This document shows, one piece after another, positions 39,780 to 51,606 of a DNA stretch of 53,892 nt. Source of the stretch: Mycobacterium sp. ACS4054 (GTDB lineage Bacteria; Actinomycetota; Actinomycetes; Mycobacteriales; Mycobacteriaceae). The translations under genes and the position numbers were made by a program. The notes beneath the pieces were generated by a model, which saw only the letters and a program-made list of their open reading frames with translations, did no database searches and had not been told where the DNA came from. The stretch covers positions 1 to 53,892 of the forward strand of contig NZ_LZHV01000024.1 in the NCBI RefSeq assembly GCF_001667275.1. The letters run 5' to 3'. Positions within the stretch are counted from its first letter, which is position 1. The number at the start of each line of letters is the position of its first letter.

Positions 39780-41942
39780 TCAGAAGCTAACAGGCGCGGT
39801 TTCGACGGCCGCGGGCGCGATTGCCCGGCACACGGCGTCGACCAGTGCGGCCGCCCGGGCGTCGGTGAACACGTCTTCGAGCAGTAGCGGGTGGCCGTCC
39901 GGGGCGGTCAGCGGCACCCGCCAGTTGGGGTATTCGTCGGTGGTTCCCGGCTGGTTCTGGGTTCGCCGGTCGCCCACCGCGTCGGTCAGCGCGACGCCCA
40001 CCAGCCGCGACGGGGTCCGCCCGAGATAGCGGTACAGGGCGAGCACGATGCTGTCCGGGTCGGTGTCACCCTCGTCGAGCAAGCCCACCCGGTTCAACTC
40101 CGCGATCCAGCCCGCCAGCTCCGCGCGATCGGAGGCGAGCTCCTCCTCGGCGGGCCGGGTCAGCAATCCCAGCGATTCGCGCAGCCGCACGTGGTCGCCC
40201 GCCAGGTAGCCGGCTGTGGGCGGCAGATCGTGGGTGGTCACCGAGGACAGGCAGTACTCGCGCCAGCGCTCGGCGGGCAGCGGACCGCCGTTGCCGTCCC
40301 GGTCGAGCTCGAACCAGAGGATCGACGTGCCGAGCAGGCCGCGCAGCAGCAGGTAGTCGCGCACCCACGGTTCGACGGTGCCGAGGTCCTCGCCGACGAC
40401 CACCGCCCCGGCGCGATGCGCTTCCAGGGCGACGATGCCGATCATCGCCTCGTGGTCGTAGCGCACGTAAGTGCCCTGGGTGGGCGGCGCGCCCTCCGGG
40501 ATCCACCACAGCCGGAACAACCCGATGATGTGGTCGATGCGGACGCCGCCGGCATGCCGCAGCACCGCCCGGATCAACGCCCGAAACGGCCGATATTCCT
40601 GCGCGTCCAGCCCGTCGGGCCGCCACGGCGGCTGGGACCAGTCCTGGCCGAGTTGATTGAACTCGTCCGGGGGAGCGCCGGCGGTCACGCCGAGCGCCAA
40701 CACGTCCTGCATGGCCCACGCGTCGGCGCCGTTGGGATGCACGCCGACGGCCAGGTCGTGCATCACGCCCAGCGCCATGCCCGCGCGCAGGGCCTGCGAC
40801 TGCGCCGAAGCGAGTTGCTCATCGAGTTGCCACTGCAGCCATCGATGGAAATCGACTGTCTCGGAATGCTTTTCGACGAATTTGGCGACACCCGGCGCGT
40901 CGGGGTGCCGGAGCGACTTCGGCCAGGCATGCCAGTCGTCGCCGTGCTTTTCGGCAAGGGCGCACCACGTGGCGAAGTCGTCGAGCGCGCCGCCCTCCCG
41001 GGCGCGGAAGGCCGCGTAGGACAGCTCGCGGCCCGCCGAGCGCGGCACCCGATGCACCAGCTCGAGCGCGGCCCGCTTAGCCGCCCACGCGCTGTCGCGA
41101 TCGATGGCGTCGAGCCGGGCGGCCCGCTCCTGGACCTCGGAGCGCAGCCGTCGCACCCGGCTGCGCTTCTCTAGCTCGGCGAACTCCGGAATCGACTCGA
41201 CGCGAAGGTAAATCGGGTTGACGAAGCGCCGCGATGTCGGCAGATAGGGCGACGGTTCCATGGGGCGCGTGGGGGCCGCCGCGTGCAGCGGATTGACCAA
41301 CACGTAGTCCGCGCCGTGCCGCGACGCCGACCACACGGCCAGGTCGGTCAGGTCGGTCAGGTCGCCGACGCCCCACGACTGGCTGGACCGCACGCTGTAG
41401 AGCTGGGTGGCCAGTCCCCAGGCGCGGCGGGCGCCGAGCCGCTCGGGCAGCCCGAGCCAGTCCGGCGTCATGATCAGCGCGGTGCTGGTCTCGCCGTCGC
41501 GGGAGCGCAGACGCACCCGGTGATAACCCAGCGGCAGGTCGGCCGGCAGCACGAAGCTGGCCTCGCCGACCCAGCGGCCGTCCAAGTCGAACGGCGGGGT
41601 GAAGTTGTCGACCTGCTGAATCCCGCCGTGCACCGAACCGTCCTCGAGCTGCACCAACACCTCGGCGGGATCGCCGTGGGTCACGTGCACCCAGAATCGC
41701 GTCTGCTCACCGGCGCGGCCGACGATCGGCGGCGGCAGCCGGCGCGCCCAATACGCGCGCAGCTTCGCGGTCAGGGCGGCGTTGCGCTCCCGTTCGGTGC
41801 CGGCCGCCACGCCGAGCGCGGCCAACACGGCCACCAGGGTGGTTTCGGAGACCGGCACCCGCCGCCCCGTCCAGTCCTGGTACTCGGTCGCGATGCCGTA
41901 CCGCTTGGCAAGTTCGACCAGCGACGGCGCGAGCTCACTCAT
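39780..41942 (-). CDS. malQ: 4-alpha-glucanotransferase (amylomaltase, MalQ)
   Basis: The 720-residue protein has an N-terminal extension of about 170 residues typical of actinobacterial MalQ, then a GH77 barrel. Catalytic elements are visible: the nucleophile Asp in GGVRIDHIIGLFRLWW, the acid/base Glu in VVVGEDLGTVEP and the third carboxylate in SVTTHDLPPTAG. It transfers alpha-1,4-glucan segments in maltodextrin and glycogen metabolism. The start at 41942 (MSELAPSLVELAKRYG) is chosen, with an ATG at 41951 as alternative; the rest of the open frame upstream is not coding-like. Its place just before eccB5 matches Rv1781c. Confidence 0.93.
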   Translation of the reverse strand: MSELAPSLVELAKRYGIATEYQDWTGRRVPVSETTLVAVLAALGVAAGTERERNAALTAKLRAYWARRLPPPIVGRAGEQTRFWVHVTHGDPAEVLVQLEDGSVHGGIQQVDNFTPPFDLDGRWVGEASFVLPADLPLGYHRVRLRSRDGETSTALIMTPDWLGLPERLGARRAWGLATQLYSVRSSQSWGVGDLTDLTDLAVWSASRHGADYVLVNPLHAAAPTRPMEPSPYLPTSRRFVNPIYLRVESIPEFAELEKRSRVRRLRSEVQERAARLDAIDRDSAWAAKRAALELVHRVPRSAGRELSYAAFRAREGGALDDFATWCALAEKHGDDWHAWPKSLRHPDAPGVAKFVEKHSETVDFHRWLQWQLDEQLASAQSQALRAGMALGVMHDLAVGVHPNGADAWAMQDVLALGVTAGAPPDEFNQLGQDWSQPPWRPDGLDAQEYRPFRALIRAVLRHAGGVRIDHIIGLFRLWWIPEGAPPTQGTYVRYDHEAMIGIVALEAHRAGAVVVGEDLGTVEPWVRDYLLLRGLLGTSILWFELDRDGNGGPLPAERWREYCLSSVTTHDLPPTAGYLAGDHVRLRESLGLLTRPAEEELASDRAELAGWIAELNRVGLLDEGDTDPDSIVLALYRYLGRTPSRLVGVALTDAVGDRRTQNQPGTTDEYPNWRVPLTAPDGHPLLLEDVFTDARAAALVDAVCRAIAPAAVETAPVSF

Positions 41943-42267
41943 ACCGCTCATCTTGCTGCCATGCTTCGGCGCCCGCTCAACAGGACGAACGGCACGTGCG
42001 CCATTACGATGCCCTGAGAAGACATGAGGAGTCCGGGCGGGGATCGGCGGGGAAAACCCGAAGTGCCAGTTCAACGGCGCCTGGCGCGTCGCCCGCACGG
42101 CCGGGGCGGGCGGGCGGCCGAGCACCGGACACCGGCAGATAAACAGATGTAGCAGCGAACGCCATCGGCGCCGCGTGGCGAGGGCCGTACCGGTGCCTTA
42201 CCGTTGTCGATGTAATTCGCGCGAGGGACAATATCCAGGCGTTCTAGCAGACCGGATGGTGAATTAA
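41943..42267. other. Intergenic region between malQ and eccB5
   Basis: No gene is supported in this 325-bp gap between divergent genes; the frames seen are upstream extensions of malQ and shadows. It should contain the promoter of the ESX-5 core unit. The AT-richer part near 42200-42235 and around GGTGAATTAA at 42258-42267 is the likeliest place, but I cannot assign -10 and -35 boxes with confidence. Confidence 0.45.
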
Positions 42268-43785
42268 GTGGCGGAAGAGAGTCGCGGCCAACGCGGGTCG
42301 GGGTATGGCCTCGGGTTGTCGACGCGGACCCAGGTGACCGGCTATCAGTTCCTCGCTCGCCGCACCGCGATGGCGCTCACCCGGTGGCGTGTCCGCATGG
42401 AGGTCGAGCCTGGGCGGCGGCAGACGCTGGCCGTGGTGGCCTCGGTGTCGGCGGCGATGGTGATCTGCCTGGGCGCCCTGCTCTGGTCGTTCATCAGCCC
42501 GTCCGGGCAGATCAACGAGTCGCCGATCATCGCCGACCGGGATTCCGGCGCGCTGTACGTCCGCGTGGGGGACCGGCTGTACCCGGCGCTGAACCTGGCT
42601 TCGGCGCGGCTGATCACCGGCCGGGCGGACAATCCGCACCTGGTGCGGTCGAGCCAGATCGCCACCATGCCGCGCGGGCCGATGGTGGGCATCCCGGGCG
42701 CGCCGTCGAACTTCCACACCACCAGCCCGTCCACGTCGTCGTGGCTGGTGTGCGACACCGTCGCCACCTCGACCGGGGTCGGCGCGCCCTCCGGCGTGAC
42801 CGTCACCGTGATCGACGGCAACCCCGACCTCAGCAACCACCGCCGCGTCCTCAACGGATCGGACGCCGTGGTGCTGAACTACAGCGGGGACGCGTGGGTG
42901 ATCCGAGAGGGCCGCCGGTCGCGCATCGACGCGACGAACCGGTCGGTGCTGTTGCCGCTGGGCCTGACACCCGAACAGGTCGGCCAGGCGAAGCCCATGA
43001 GCCGGGCCCTGTTCGACGCGTTGCCCGTGGGCCCGGAGCTGACCGTGCCGCAGGTGCAGAACGCCGGCGCCGCCGCGTCGTTCCCGGGCGCCCCCGGACC
43101 GATCGGCACCGTGATCGTCACGCCGCAAATCAGTGGGCCGCAACAGTATTCGCTGGTGCTCGCCGACGGCGTGCAGACGCTGCCGCCGCTGGTGGCCCAG
43201 ATCCTGCAGAACGCCGGGCCGGGCAATACCCGGCCGGTGACCGTGGAACCGTCCGCCCTGGCCAAGATGCCCGTCGTCAACAAGCTGGACCTGTCCTCCT
43301 ACCCGGACGCGCCGCTCAACGTGGCGGACATCCGCGAGAACCCGGCGACCTGCTGGTGGTGGCAGAAGACCTCCGGCGAGAACCGGGCCCGCATCCAGGT
43401 CATCTCCGGCGCAACCATTCCGGTCGCGGCCAAGGACGAGAACAAGGTGGTGTCGCTGGTCAAGGCCGACACCACCGGTCGGGTGGCCGACCAGGTGTAC
43501 TTCGGCCCCGACTACGGCAACTTCGTGGCGGTCACCGGCAACGACCCCGGCGCCAAGACGACGGAGTCGCTGTGGTGGCTGACCGACGCGGGCGCCCGGT
43601 TCGGCGTCGACGACACCCGCGACGTCCGCGAGGCCCTGGGCCTGAAGACCAAACCCAGCCTGGCGCCGTGGGTGGCGCTGCGCCTGCTCCCACAGGGTCC
43701 GACGCTCTCTCGGGCGGACGCGCTCGTGGAGCACGACACCCTTCCGATGGATATGTCCCCAGCAGAATTGGCGGTGCCTAAGTGA
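42268..43785 (+). CDS. eccB5: ESX-5 core component EccB5
   Basis: The 505-residue protein starts at a GTG at 42268. A cytoplasmic N-terminal stretch with the conserved RTQVTGYQFLARRTAMAL precedes one transmembrane helix (about 53-75), and a large periplasmic domain follows (80-505) with the EccB repeat pattern and DGVQTLPPLVAQIL. It is a structural part of the ESX-5 membrane complex, thought to stabilise it on the periplasmic side. It overlaps eccC5 by 4 bp (GTGA). Size and order match Rv1782. Confidence 0.95.
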   Translation: MAEESRGQRGSGYGLGLSTRTQVTGYQFLARRTAMALTRWRVRMEVEPGRRQTLAVVASVSAAMVICLGALLWSFISPSGQINESPIIADRDSGALYVRVGDRLYPALNLASARLITGRADNPHLVRSSQIATMPRGPMVGIPGAPSNFHTTSPSTSSWLVCDTVATSTGVGAPSGVTVTVIDGNPDLSNHRRVLNGSDAVVLNYSGDAWVIREGRRSRIDATNRSVLLPLGLTPEQVGQAKPMSRALFDALPVGPELTVPQVQNAGAAASFPGAPGPIGTVIVTPQISGPQQYSLVLADGVQTLPPLVAQILQNAGPGNTRPVTVEPSALAKMPVVNKLDLSSYPDAPLNVADIRENPATCWWWQKTSGENRARIQVISGATIPVAAKDENKVVSLVKADTTGRVADQVYFGPDYGNFVAVTGNDPGAKTTESLWWLTDAGARFGVDDTRDVREALGLKTKPSLAPWVALRLLPQGPTLSRADALVEHDTLPMDMSPAELAVPK

Positions 43786-46700
43786 AACGCGGGTTTGCGC
43801 GGCCGACCCCGGAGAAGCCTCCGGTCATCAAGCCGGAAAACATCGTCCTCCCGACACCGCTGAGCATTCCGCCGCCGGAGGGCAAGCCCTGGTGGCTGGT
43901 CGTCGTCGGCGTCCTCGTGGTCGGCCTGCTGATCGGCATGGTCGGCATGACGTTCGCCAGCGGCTCGCGCGTGTTCGGCGGCGCGGGCGCCATCTTCCCG
44001 ATCTTCATGATCGGTGGCGTCGCCATGATGATGTTCGGCGGCCGGTTTGGCGGCCAGCAGCAGATGAGCCGGCCCAAGCTGGACGCGATGCGCGCCCAGT
44101 TCATGCTGATGCTGGACATGCTGCGCGAGACCGCCCACGAGTCGGCCGACAGCATGGACGCCAACTACCGGTGGTACCACCCGGCGCCCACCACGCTGTC
44201 CGCCGCGGTGGGATCGCCGCGGATGTGGGAACGCAAGCCCGACGGCAAGGACCTCAACTTCGGGGTGGTGCGAGTCGGCGTGGGCATGACGCGGCCCGAG
44301 GTGACCTGGGGTGAGCCCCAGAACATGCCCACCGACATCGAGCTGGAGCCGGTGACGGGCAAGGCGCTGCAGGAATTCGGGCGCTACCAGAGCGTCGTCT
44401 ACAACCTGCCCAAGATGATCTCGCTGCTGGTCGAGCCCTGGTACGCGCTCGACGGGGAGCGGGAGCAGGTCCTCGGGCTGATGCGGGCGATCGTCTGTCA
44501 GCTGGCCTTTTCGCACGGCCCCGACCACGTGCAGCTGGTCGTCGTCACCTCGGATCTGGACGAGTGGGACTGGGTGAAGTGGCTTCCGCACGTTGGTGAT
44601 CCCCGGCGTCAGGACGCCGCGGGCAACGCGCGGATGGTCTACAGCTCGGTGCGCGAGTTCGCCGCCGAGCAGGCCGAATTGTTCGCCGGCCGTGGCTCTT
44701 TCACGCCCCGCCACGCCAGTTCGTCGGCGCAGACCCCGACGCCCCACACGGTGATCGTCGCCGACGTCGTCGACCCCCAGTGGGAATACGTGATCAGCTC
44801 CGAGGGCGTCGACGGGGTGACCTTCTTCGACCTGACCGGCTCCTCGATGTGGACGTCGGTTCCCGAGCGCACCTTGCGGTTCGACGAGAAGGGCGTGATC
44901 GAGGCGCTGCCCCGCGACCGCGACACCTGGATGGTGATCGACGAGAAGCCGTGGTTCTTCGCGCTCACCGACCACATCAGCATCGCCGAGGCCGAGGAAT
45001 TCGCGCAGGCGCTGGCGCGCTGGCGGCTCGCCGAGGCCTACGAGGAGATCGGCCAGCGGGTGGCCCACATCGGCGCCCGGGACATCATGGCCTACTACGG
45101 AATCGACGACCCCGGTCACATCGACTTCGAGGCGCTGTGGGGCAGCCGCAACGACTCCATGGGCCGCTCCCGGCTGCGGGCGCCGTTCGGCGTTCGGTCC
45201 GACAACGGCGAGCTGCTGTTCCTCGACATGAAGTCGCTGGACGAGGGCGGTGACGGCCCGCACGGCGTCATGTCCGGAACGACGGGTTCGGGTAAGTCGA
45301 CCCTGGTGCGGACCGTGATCGAATCACTGATGCTCAGCCACCCGCCGGAGGAGCTGCAGTTCGTGCTGGCCGACCTCAAGGGTGGGTCGGCGGTCAAGCC
45401 GTTCGCCGGGGTGCCGCACGTGTCGCGCATCATCACCGACCTGGAAGAGGACCAGGCGCTGATGGAACGCTTCCTGGACGCCCTGTGGGGCGAGATCGCC
45501 CGGCGCAAGGCGATCTGCGACAGCGCCGGCGTGGACGACGCCAAGGAGTACAACTCCGTGCGCCTGCGGATGCGGGCGCGCGGCCAGGACATGGCGCCGC
45601 TGCCGATGCTCGTGGTCGTCATCGACGAGTTCTACGAGTGGTTCCGGATCATGCCGACCGCGGTCGACGTGCTCGACTCGATCGGCCGCCAGGGCCGCGC
45701 CTACTGGATCCACCTGATGATGGCCTCGCAGACCATCGAGAGCCGCGCCGAAAAGCTCATGGAGAACATGGGTTACCGGCTGGTGCTGAAGGCGCGTACC
45801 GCCGGCGCCGCGCAGGCAGCGGGCGTGCCGAACGCCGTCAACCTGCCGGCGCAGGCCGGCCTCGGCTACTTCCGCCGCAGCCTCGAAGACATCGTCCGGT
45901 TCCAGGCCGAGTTCCTGTGGCGGGACTACTTCCCGCGCGGGCTCAACGATGACGGCGAAGAAGCGCCGGCGTTGGTGCACAGCATCGATTACGTTCGCCC
46001 GCAACTGTTTACCAACTCGTTCACCCCGCTCGAGGTCAGCGTCGGCGGACCGGAGCTGACCCCGGCCGCCATCACCAACGGCGAGACGCTGGACGCCGAC
46101 GGCGCGACGCGCGACGACGACGACATCGAGGGCATCCGGGTGCCGAAGGTCGGCACGGTGATCATCGATCAGCTGCGCAAGATCGACTTCGAGCCGTACC
46201 GGTTGTGGCAGCCGCCGCTGAACCAGCCCGTCGCCATCGACGAGTTGGTGAACCGGTTCCTCGGCCACCCGTGGCAGGAGAACTACGGTTCGGCCAAGGA
46301 CCTGGCCTTCCCGATCGGGATCATCGACCGCCCGTTCAAGCACGACCAGCCGCCGTGGACCGTCGACACCTCGGGGCCGGGCGCCAACGTCCTGATCCTG
46401 GGCGCCGGTGGTTCGGGTAAGACGACGGCCCTGCAGACCCTGATCTGCTCGGCCGCGCTGACCCACACGCCCGAGCAGGTCCAGTTCTACTGCCTGGCCT
46501 ACAGCAGCACCGCCCTGACCACCGTCGCCCGGCTGCCGCACGTGGGTGAGGTGGCCGGCCCGACCGATCCGTACGGCGTGCGGCGCACGGTGGCCGAGCT
46601 GCTCGCGCTGGTGCGTCAGCGCAAGAGCACGTTCCTCGAGTACGGGATCGCCTCGATGGAGGTCTTCCGGCGCCGCAAGTTCGGCGGCGAGCCGGGTCCC

Positions 46701-47951
46701 GTGCCCAACGACGGGTTCGGCGACGTCTACCTGGTGGTGGACAACTACCGGGCGCTGGCCGAAGAGAACGAGGTGCTGATCGAGCAGGTGAACCTGATCA
46801 TCAACCAGGGCCCCTCGTTCGGGGTCCACGTGGTGGTCACCGCCGACCGGGAGTCGGAGCTGCGGCCACCGGTGCGCAGTGGCTTCGGTTCGCGGGTCGA
46901 GTTGCGATTGGCCGCCGTGGAGGACGCCAAACTGGTGCGTTCCCGGTTCGCCAAGGAAGTGCCCGTCAAGCCGGGCCGCGGCATGGTCGCGGTCAACTAC
47001 GTCCGACTCGACTCCGACCCCCAGGCCGGTCTGCACACCTTGGTCGCGCGGCCCGCGCTGGCCAACACGCCGGACTACGTGTTCGAGTCCGACAGCATCA
47101 TCGACGCGGTCAGCCGCCTCACCAGCGCGCAGGCGCCGCCGGTGCGCCGCTTGCCCGCGCGCTTCGACCTCGAGCAGTTGCGCGAGGTCGCCGCGCGGGA
47201 CACCCGCCAGGGCGTCGGCGCGGGTGGAATCGCTTGGGCCATCTCCGAATTGGATCTGTCGCCGGTCTATCTCAACTTCGCCGAGAACGCGCACCTGATG
47301 GTGACGGGTCGACGCGAATGTGGGCGGACCACGACGCTGGCCACGATCATGAGTGAAATCGGCCGGCTGTACGCGCCGGGGGCCAGCAGCGCGCCGACCC
47401 CGCCGGCCGGCCAGCCGTCGGCCCAGGTGTGGCTGGTGGACCCGCGGCGTCAGCTGCTGACCACGCTGGGTCCGGACTATGTCGAGAAGTTCGCCTACAA
47501 CCTGGACGGCGTCCAGGCGATGGTTGGCGAGTTGGCGGCGGTGCTGGCGGGCCGGCAGCCTCCGCCCGGCCTCTCCGCCGAGGAGCTGCTGTCGCGGTCG
47601 TGGTGGAGCGGCCCGGAGATCTTCCTGATCGTCGACGACATCCAGCAGTTGCCGGCCGGTTTCGACTCACCGCTGCATCAGGTCGCCCCGTGGGTAACCC
47701 GGGCCGCCGACGTCGGGTTGCACGTGCTCGTCACGCGAACCTTCGGCGGTTGGTCGTCGGCCGGTAGCGACCCGATGCTGCGGGCGCTGGCCCAGGCCAA
47801 CGCCCCGCTGCTGGTGATGGACGCCGACCCCGACGAGGGCTTCATCCGCGGCAAGATGAAGGGTGGCCCGCTGCCCCGCGGTCGAGGCCTGCTGATGGCC
47901 GAGGACACCGGTGTGTTCGTGCAGGTAGCGGCGACGGAGTTTCGCAAGTAA
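43782..47951 (+). CDS. eccC5: ESX-5 core ATPase EccC5 (FtsK/SpoIIIE family)
   Basis: The 1389-residue protein has two N-terminal membrane helices (about 38-62 and 66-88), a stalk domain, and three P-loop ATPase domains in one chain. Walker A motifs: GTTGSGKS near residue 500, GAGGSGKT near 877 and GRRECGRT near 1175. The last lacks the lysine. Walker B is intact only in the first (VVVIDEFYEW); the second has VVDN and the third VDD, so domain 1 is probably the active ATPase and domains 2 and 3 bind substrate and regulate. It powers export of PE/PPE and Esx proteins across the inner membrane. It corresponds to Rv1783. Confidence 0.95.
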   Translation: MKRGFARPTPEKPPVIKPENIVLPTPLSIPPPEGKPWWLVVVGVLVVGLLIGMVGMTFASGSRVFGGAGAIFPIFMIGGVAMMMFGGRFGGQQQMSRPKLDAMRAQFMLMLDMLRETAHESADSMDANYRWYHPAPTTLSAAVGSPRMWERKPDGKDLNFGVVRVGVGMTRPEVTWGEPQNMPTDIELEPVTGKALQEFGRYQSVVYNLPKMISLLVEPWYALDGEREQVLGLMRAIVCQLAFSHGPDHVQLVVVTSDLDEWDWVKWLPHVGDPRRQDAAGNARMVYSSVREFAAEQAELFAGRGSFTPRHASSSAQTPTPHTVIVADVVDPQWEYVISSEGVDGVTFFDLTGSSMWTSVPERTLRFDEKGVIEALPRDRDTWMVIDEKPWFFALTDHISIAEAEEFAQALARWRLAEAYEEIGQRVAHIGARDIMAYYGIDDPGHIDFEALWGSRNDSMGRSRLRAPFGVRSDNGELLFLDMKSLDEGGDGPHGVMSGTTGSGKSTLVRTVIESLMLSHPPEELQFVLADLKGGSAVKPFAGVPHVSRIITDLEEDQALMERFLDALWGEIARRKAICDSAGVDDAKEYNSVRLRMRARGQDMAPLPMLVVVIDEFYEWFRIMPTAVDVLDSIGRQGRAYWIHLMMASQTIESRAEKLMENMGYRLVLKARTAGAAQAAGVPNAVNLPAQAGLGYFRRSLEDIVRFQAEFLWRDYFPRGLNDDGEEAPALVHSIDYVRPQLFTNSFTPLEVSVGGPELTPAAITNGETLDADGATRDDDDIEGIRVPKVGTVIIDQLRKIDFEPYRLWQPPLNQPVAIDELVNRFLGHPWQENYGSAKDLAFPIGIIDRPFKHDQPPWTVDTSGPGANVLILGAGGSGKTTALQTLICSAALTHTPEQVQFYCLAYSSTALTTVARLPHVGEVAGPTDPYGVRRTVAELLALVRQRKSTFLEYGIASMEVFRRRKFGGEPGPVPNDGFGDVYLVVDNYRALAEENEVLIEQVNLIINQGPSFGVHVVVTADRESELRPPVRSGFGSRVELRLAAVEDAKLVRSRFAKEVPVKPGRGMVAVNYVRLDSDPQAGLHTLVARPALANTPDYVFESDSIIDAVSRLTSAQAPPVRRLPARFDLEQLREVAARDTRQGVGAGGIAWAISELDLSPVYLNFAENAHLMVTGRRECGRTTTLATIMSEIGRLYAPGASSAPTPPAGQPSAQVWLVDPRRQLLTTLGPDYVEKFAYNLDGVQAMVGELAAVLAGRQPPPGLSAEELLSRSWWSGPEIFLIVDDIQQLPAGFDSPLHQVAPWVTRAADVGLHVLVTRTFGGWSSAGSDPMLRALAQANAPLLVMDADPDEGFIRGKMKGGPLPRGRGLLMAEDTGVFVQVAATEFRK

Positions 47952-47957
47952 GACGGA

Positions 47958-49560
<1,603 letters not shown>

Positions 49561-49573
49561 CTGCGCCGCAGGC

Positions 49574-49658
49574 AAACCGGAGATGAACAAACCGTTGCCG
49601 GAAATGAACTCCAGTCGACGGGGAATGAACAATCGCTGGCCTGGAATGAACACTTGGC
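49574..49658 (+). repeat. Four direct repeats with exact 21-bp period
   Basis: ATGAAC begins at 49583, 49604, 49625 and 49646, each 21 bp after the last, and each copy is preceded by a purine-rich GGAGA, GGAAA, GGGGA or TGGA context. The spacing equals two DNA helical turns. In the ferredoxin reading frame, downstream of its stop, the copies encode GDEQTVA, GNELQST, GNEQSLA and WNEHLAL. The array could be a multi-site operator or the relic of a repeat-containing C-terminal tail. Confidence 0.7.
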
Positions 49659-49692
49659 GTTGCGTATCGGAGCACCCCCGATAACGAACTAA

Positions 49693-50023
49693 TCTCATTC
49701 CCGAGCGGCAGTTCGGGCAGACCATGGACTGTCGCTCGGTTGCTGACAGTAGGGATCAATCGAGGCTAAAGGTGCACGTTGTTCCTGACCGGATGTCCGA
49801 GAAGCGTGGTGCTACACCACATTTGGATGTCAGGCACGGAATTGGCAGGATGCGCCGGCCAGCCCGCCGACTGGGGTGGCAGACCGCGAGGTCTGAGTCG
49901 GGTGATTCCGGGCGGTCAGCGACCCACGGGTGGCGATTGCTTACGAAGCCGTGACCACGGCCACCACTGATTCCGATGCGACTGTCGCGGGCGCCCGCGA
50001 CCGCGACGAACTGAGGAGAACAG
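49693..50023. other. Intergenic region upstream of first PPE gene
   Basis: No gene is supported; frames here are short and unlike mycobacterial coding sequence. The PPE ribosome site GAGGAGAAC lies just before its GTG at 50024. A promoter for the PPE-PE-Esx unit is expected, but no element is convincing. Confidence 0.45.
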
Positions 50024-51280
50024 GTGTTTGACTTCGGGGCGTTACCGCCGGAGGTGAATTCCGGGCGGATGTATGCGGGTCCGGGTTCGGGGTCGTTGAT
50101 GGCGGCTTCGGCGGCGTGGGATGAGGTGGCCGCGGAGTTGGCGACGGCGGCCAGTGGGTATGGCTCGGTGGTTTCGGAGTTGACCAGTGGGCCGTGGGTG
50201 GGTCCGGCGTCGGCGTCGATGGTGGCCGCGGTGGTGCCGTTTGTGAGTTGGCTCTCGGCGATGTCGGGGTTGGCCGAGGAGACGGCCAGTCAGGGTCGGG
50301 CGGCCGCGGCGGCGTTTGAGGCGGCGTTTGCGATGACGGTGCCGCCGCCGGTGATTGCGGCGAATCGGGTGTTGTTGGCGACGTTGGTCGCGACGAACTT
50401 TTTTGGCCAGAACACGCCGGCGATCATGGCGACCGAGGCGCAGTACATGGAGATGTGGGCTCAGGACGCGGCGGCGATGTATGGGTATGCGGCGGCCTCG
50501 GCCACGGCCTCGGAGTTGACCCCGTTTGCCGCGCCGCCCAACACGACCACGCCTGATGGGTTGGCCGATCAGGCGTTGGCGGTGAGCCAGGCGGCCACCC
50601 AGCCGGCGGGCAACACCGCTCAGACGGTGGCCTCCAACGCCACCCAGGTCGCCGCGCTGGCACCGCAAGCCGCGGCCGTGCAGCAGGCCAGCACCACCGC
50701 CGCGGCCACAACCTCCCAACCGGGCCCGCTGACGTGGCTCTGGAACGCGATCCAGGGCTTCCTGCAGTACGGACCGCCGACCCCGACCAACAACTACTTG
50801 GGGCTCACGCCGTCGGTGTACACGGTGCTGCTCAAGCAGACCACCGGGCTCGGCTATTTCTCCAACGGGCTCGCGTCGTTCAGTTCGTCGATTGCCCAGC
50901 AGTTGGTGTTCGGGCCCGGTGGTAGCACGGCCGGTGCCGGTGGGGCCTGGTTCCCGACCCCGCAGTTCGCCCAGTTGGGGTTGGGCAACCTGGGCAGCTT
51001 GAGCAGCAACGTGGTCTCGGCCGGGGCCGGGCAGGCCGCCCACGTGGGCGGGTTGTCGGTGCCCCAGCAGTGGGCCACGCTGACCTCGGCGGTCAGCTCT
51101 GCCGAGAACGCCGAGGTCGCCCCGATCCAGACCGCCGGGGCGAGCAACCCGCCGGGCAACGCCCTGCTGCGCGGCATGCCCACCGGCGTCATGGGCCGCC
51201 GCGCCGGCGCCGCCGCGGGCTACTCGCACAAATACGGATTCCGCTACAGCGTGCTCACCCGCCCACCCTCGGCCGGATAG
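50024..51280 (+). CDS. PPE family protein (PPE-SVP type, ESX-5 locus)
   Basis: The 418-residue protein starts at a GTG and begins [25 protein letters not shown], the conserved PPE N-terminal domain (about 1-175, with the Pro-Pro-Glu). The C-terminal part has [10 protein letters not shown], which matches the GxxSVPxxW signature of the SVP subfamily, and the usual end [22 protein letters not shown] proteins are exported through ESX systems as PE-PPE heterodimers with the cognate EspG chaperone. It occupies the place of PPE25 in M. tuberculosis, but exact orthology among PPE25-27 cannot be decided by eye. Its PE partner is not directly upstream. Confidence 0.93.
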   Translation: MFDFGALPPEVNSGRMYAGPGSGSLMAASAAWDEVAAELATAASGYGSVVSELTSGPWVGPASASMVAAVVPFVSWLSAMSGLAEETASQGRAAAAAFEAAFAMTVPPPVIAANRVLLATLVATNFFGQNTPAIMATEAQYMEMWAQDAAAMYGYAAASATASELTPFAAPPNTTTPDGLADQALAVSQAATQPAGNTAQTVASNATQVAALAPQAAAVQQASTTAAATTSQPGPLTWLWNAIQGFLQYGPPTPTNNYLGLTPSVYTVLLKQTTGLGYFSNGLASFSSSIAQQLVFGPGGSTAGAGGAWFPTPQFAQLGLGNLGSLSSNVVSAGAGQAAHVGGLSVPQQWATLTSAVSSAENAEVAPIQTAGASNPPGNALLRGMPTGVMGRRAGAAAGYSHKYGFRYSVLTRPPSAG

Positions 51281-51606
51281 CGGCGGCATGAAAACACGCC
51301 ATTCCATTTATTCGCGACGCGATTTTATCGACCGCCGAACGGGTCCAGGCCGGCCCGCTCCTTCGGCACGCGGCGTCGGCTTCGGCCGGGCGATGAATGT
51401 GGGTCGCCCCACCGGGGCTCTCTTCCCAGCTCATGGCGAACGAGCGGCCGGCCGCCCAACGCATGGCCAATGCCAAGTTAACCCGGACGCGGCGAGCAGG
51501 CCGGACGCGTTCCCGTCGGGCCGTTGCCGCCGCCACGGGATCGGGGCCGGAAAGCCGGCCGCAAGCGCATTATCGTCATTCAAAACGACGGGTTAAGGGG
51601 TAATTC
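51281..51606. other. Intergenic region between the two PPE genes
   Basis: This 326-bp gap is where M. tuberculosis has PE18. I read all frames and found no PE-like start (MSFVTTQPE or similar) and no remnant of one. The ribosome site for the second PPE gene (AAGGGG) is at its end. Otherwise I see nothing in it. Confidence 0.5.

Noticed and set aside
45324..47294. Open frame of 656 codons on the minus strand
   Set aside because: Antisense to eccC5; no recognisable domain, with His/Arg/Gln-rich composition typical of a shadow.
49574..49658. CRISPR array
   Set aside because: The period is 21 bp with only about 10 conserved bases per unit; there is no room for spacers, the dyad pattern is absent and no cas genes are nearby.
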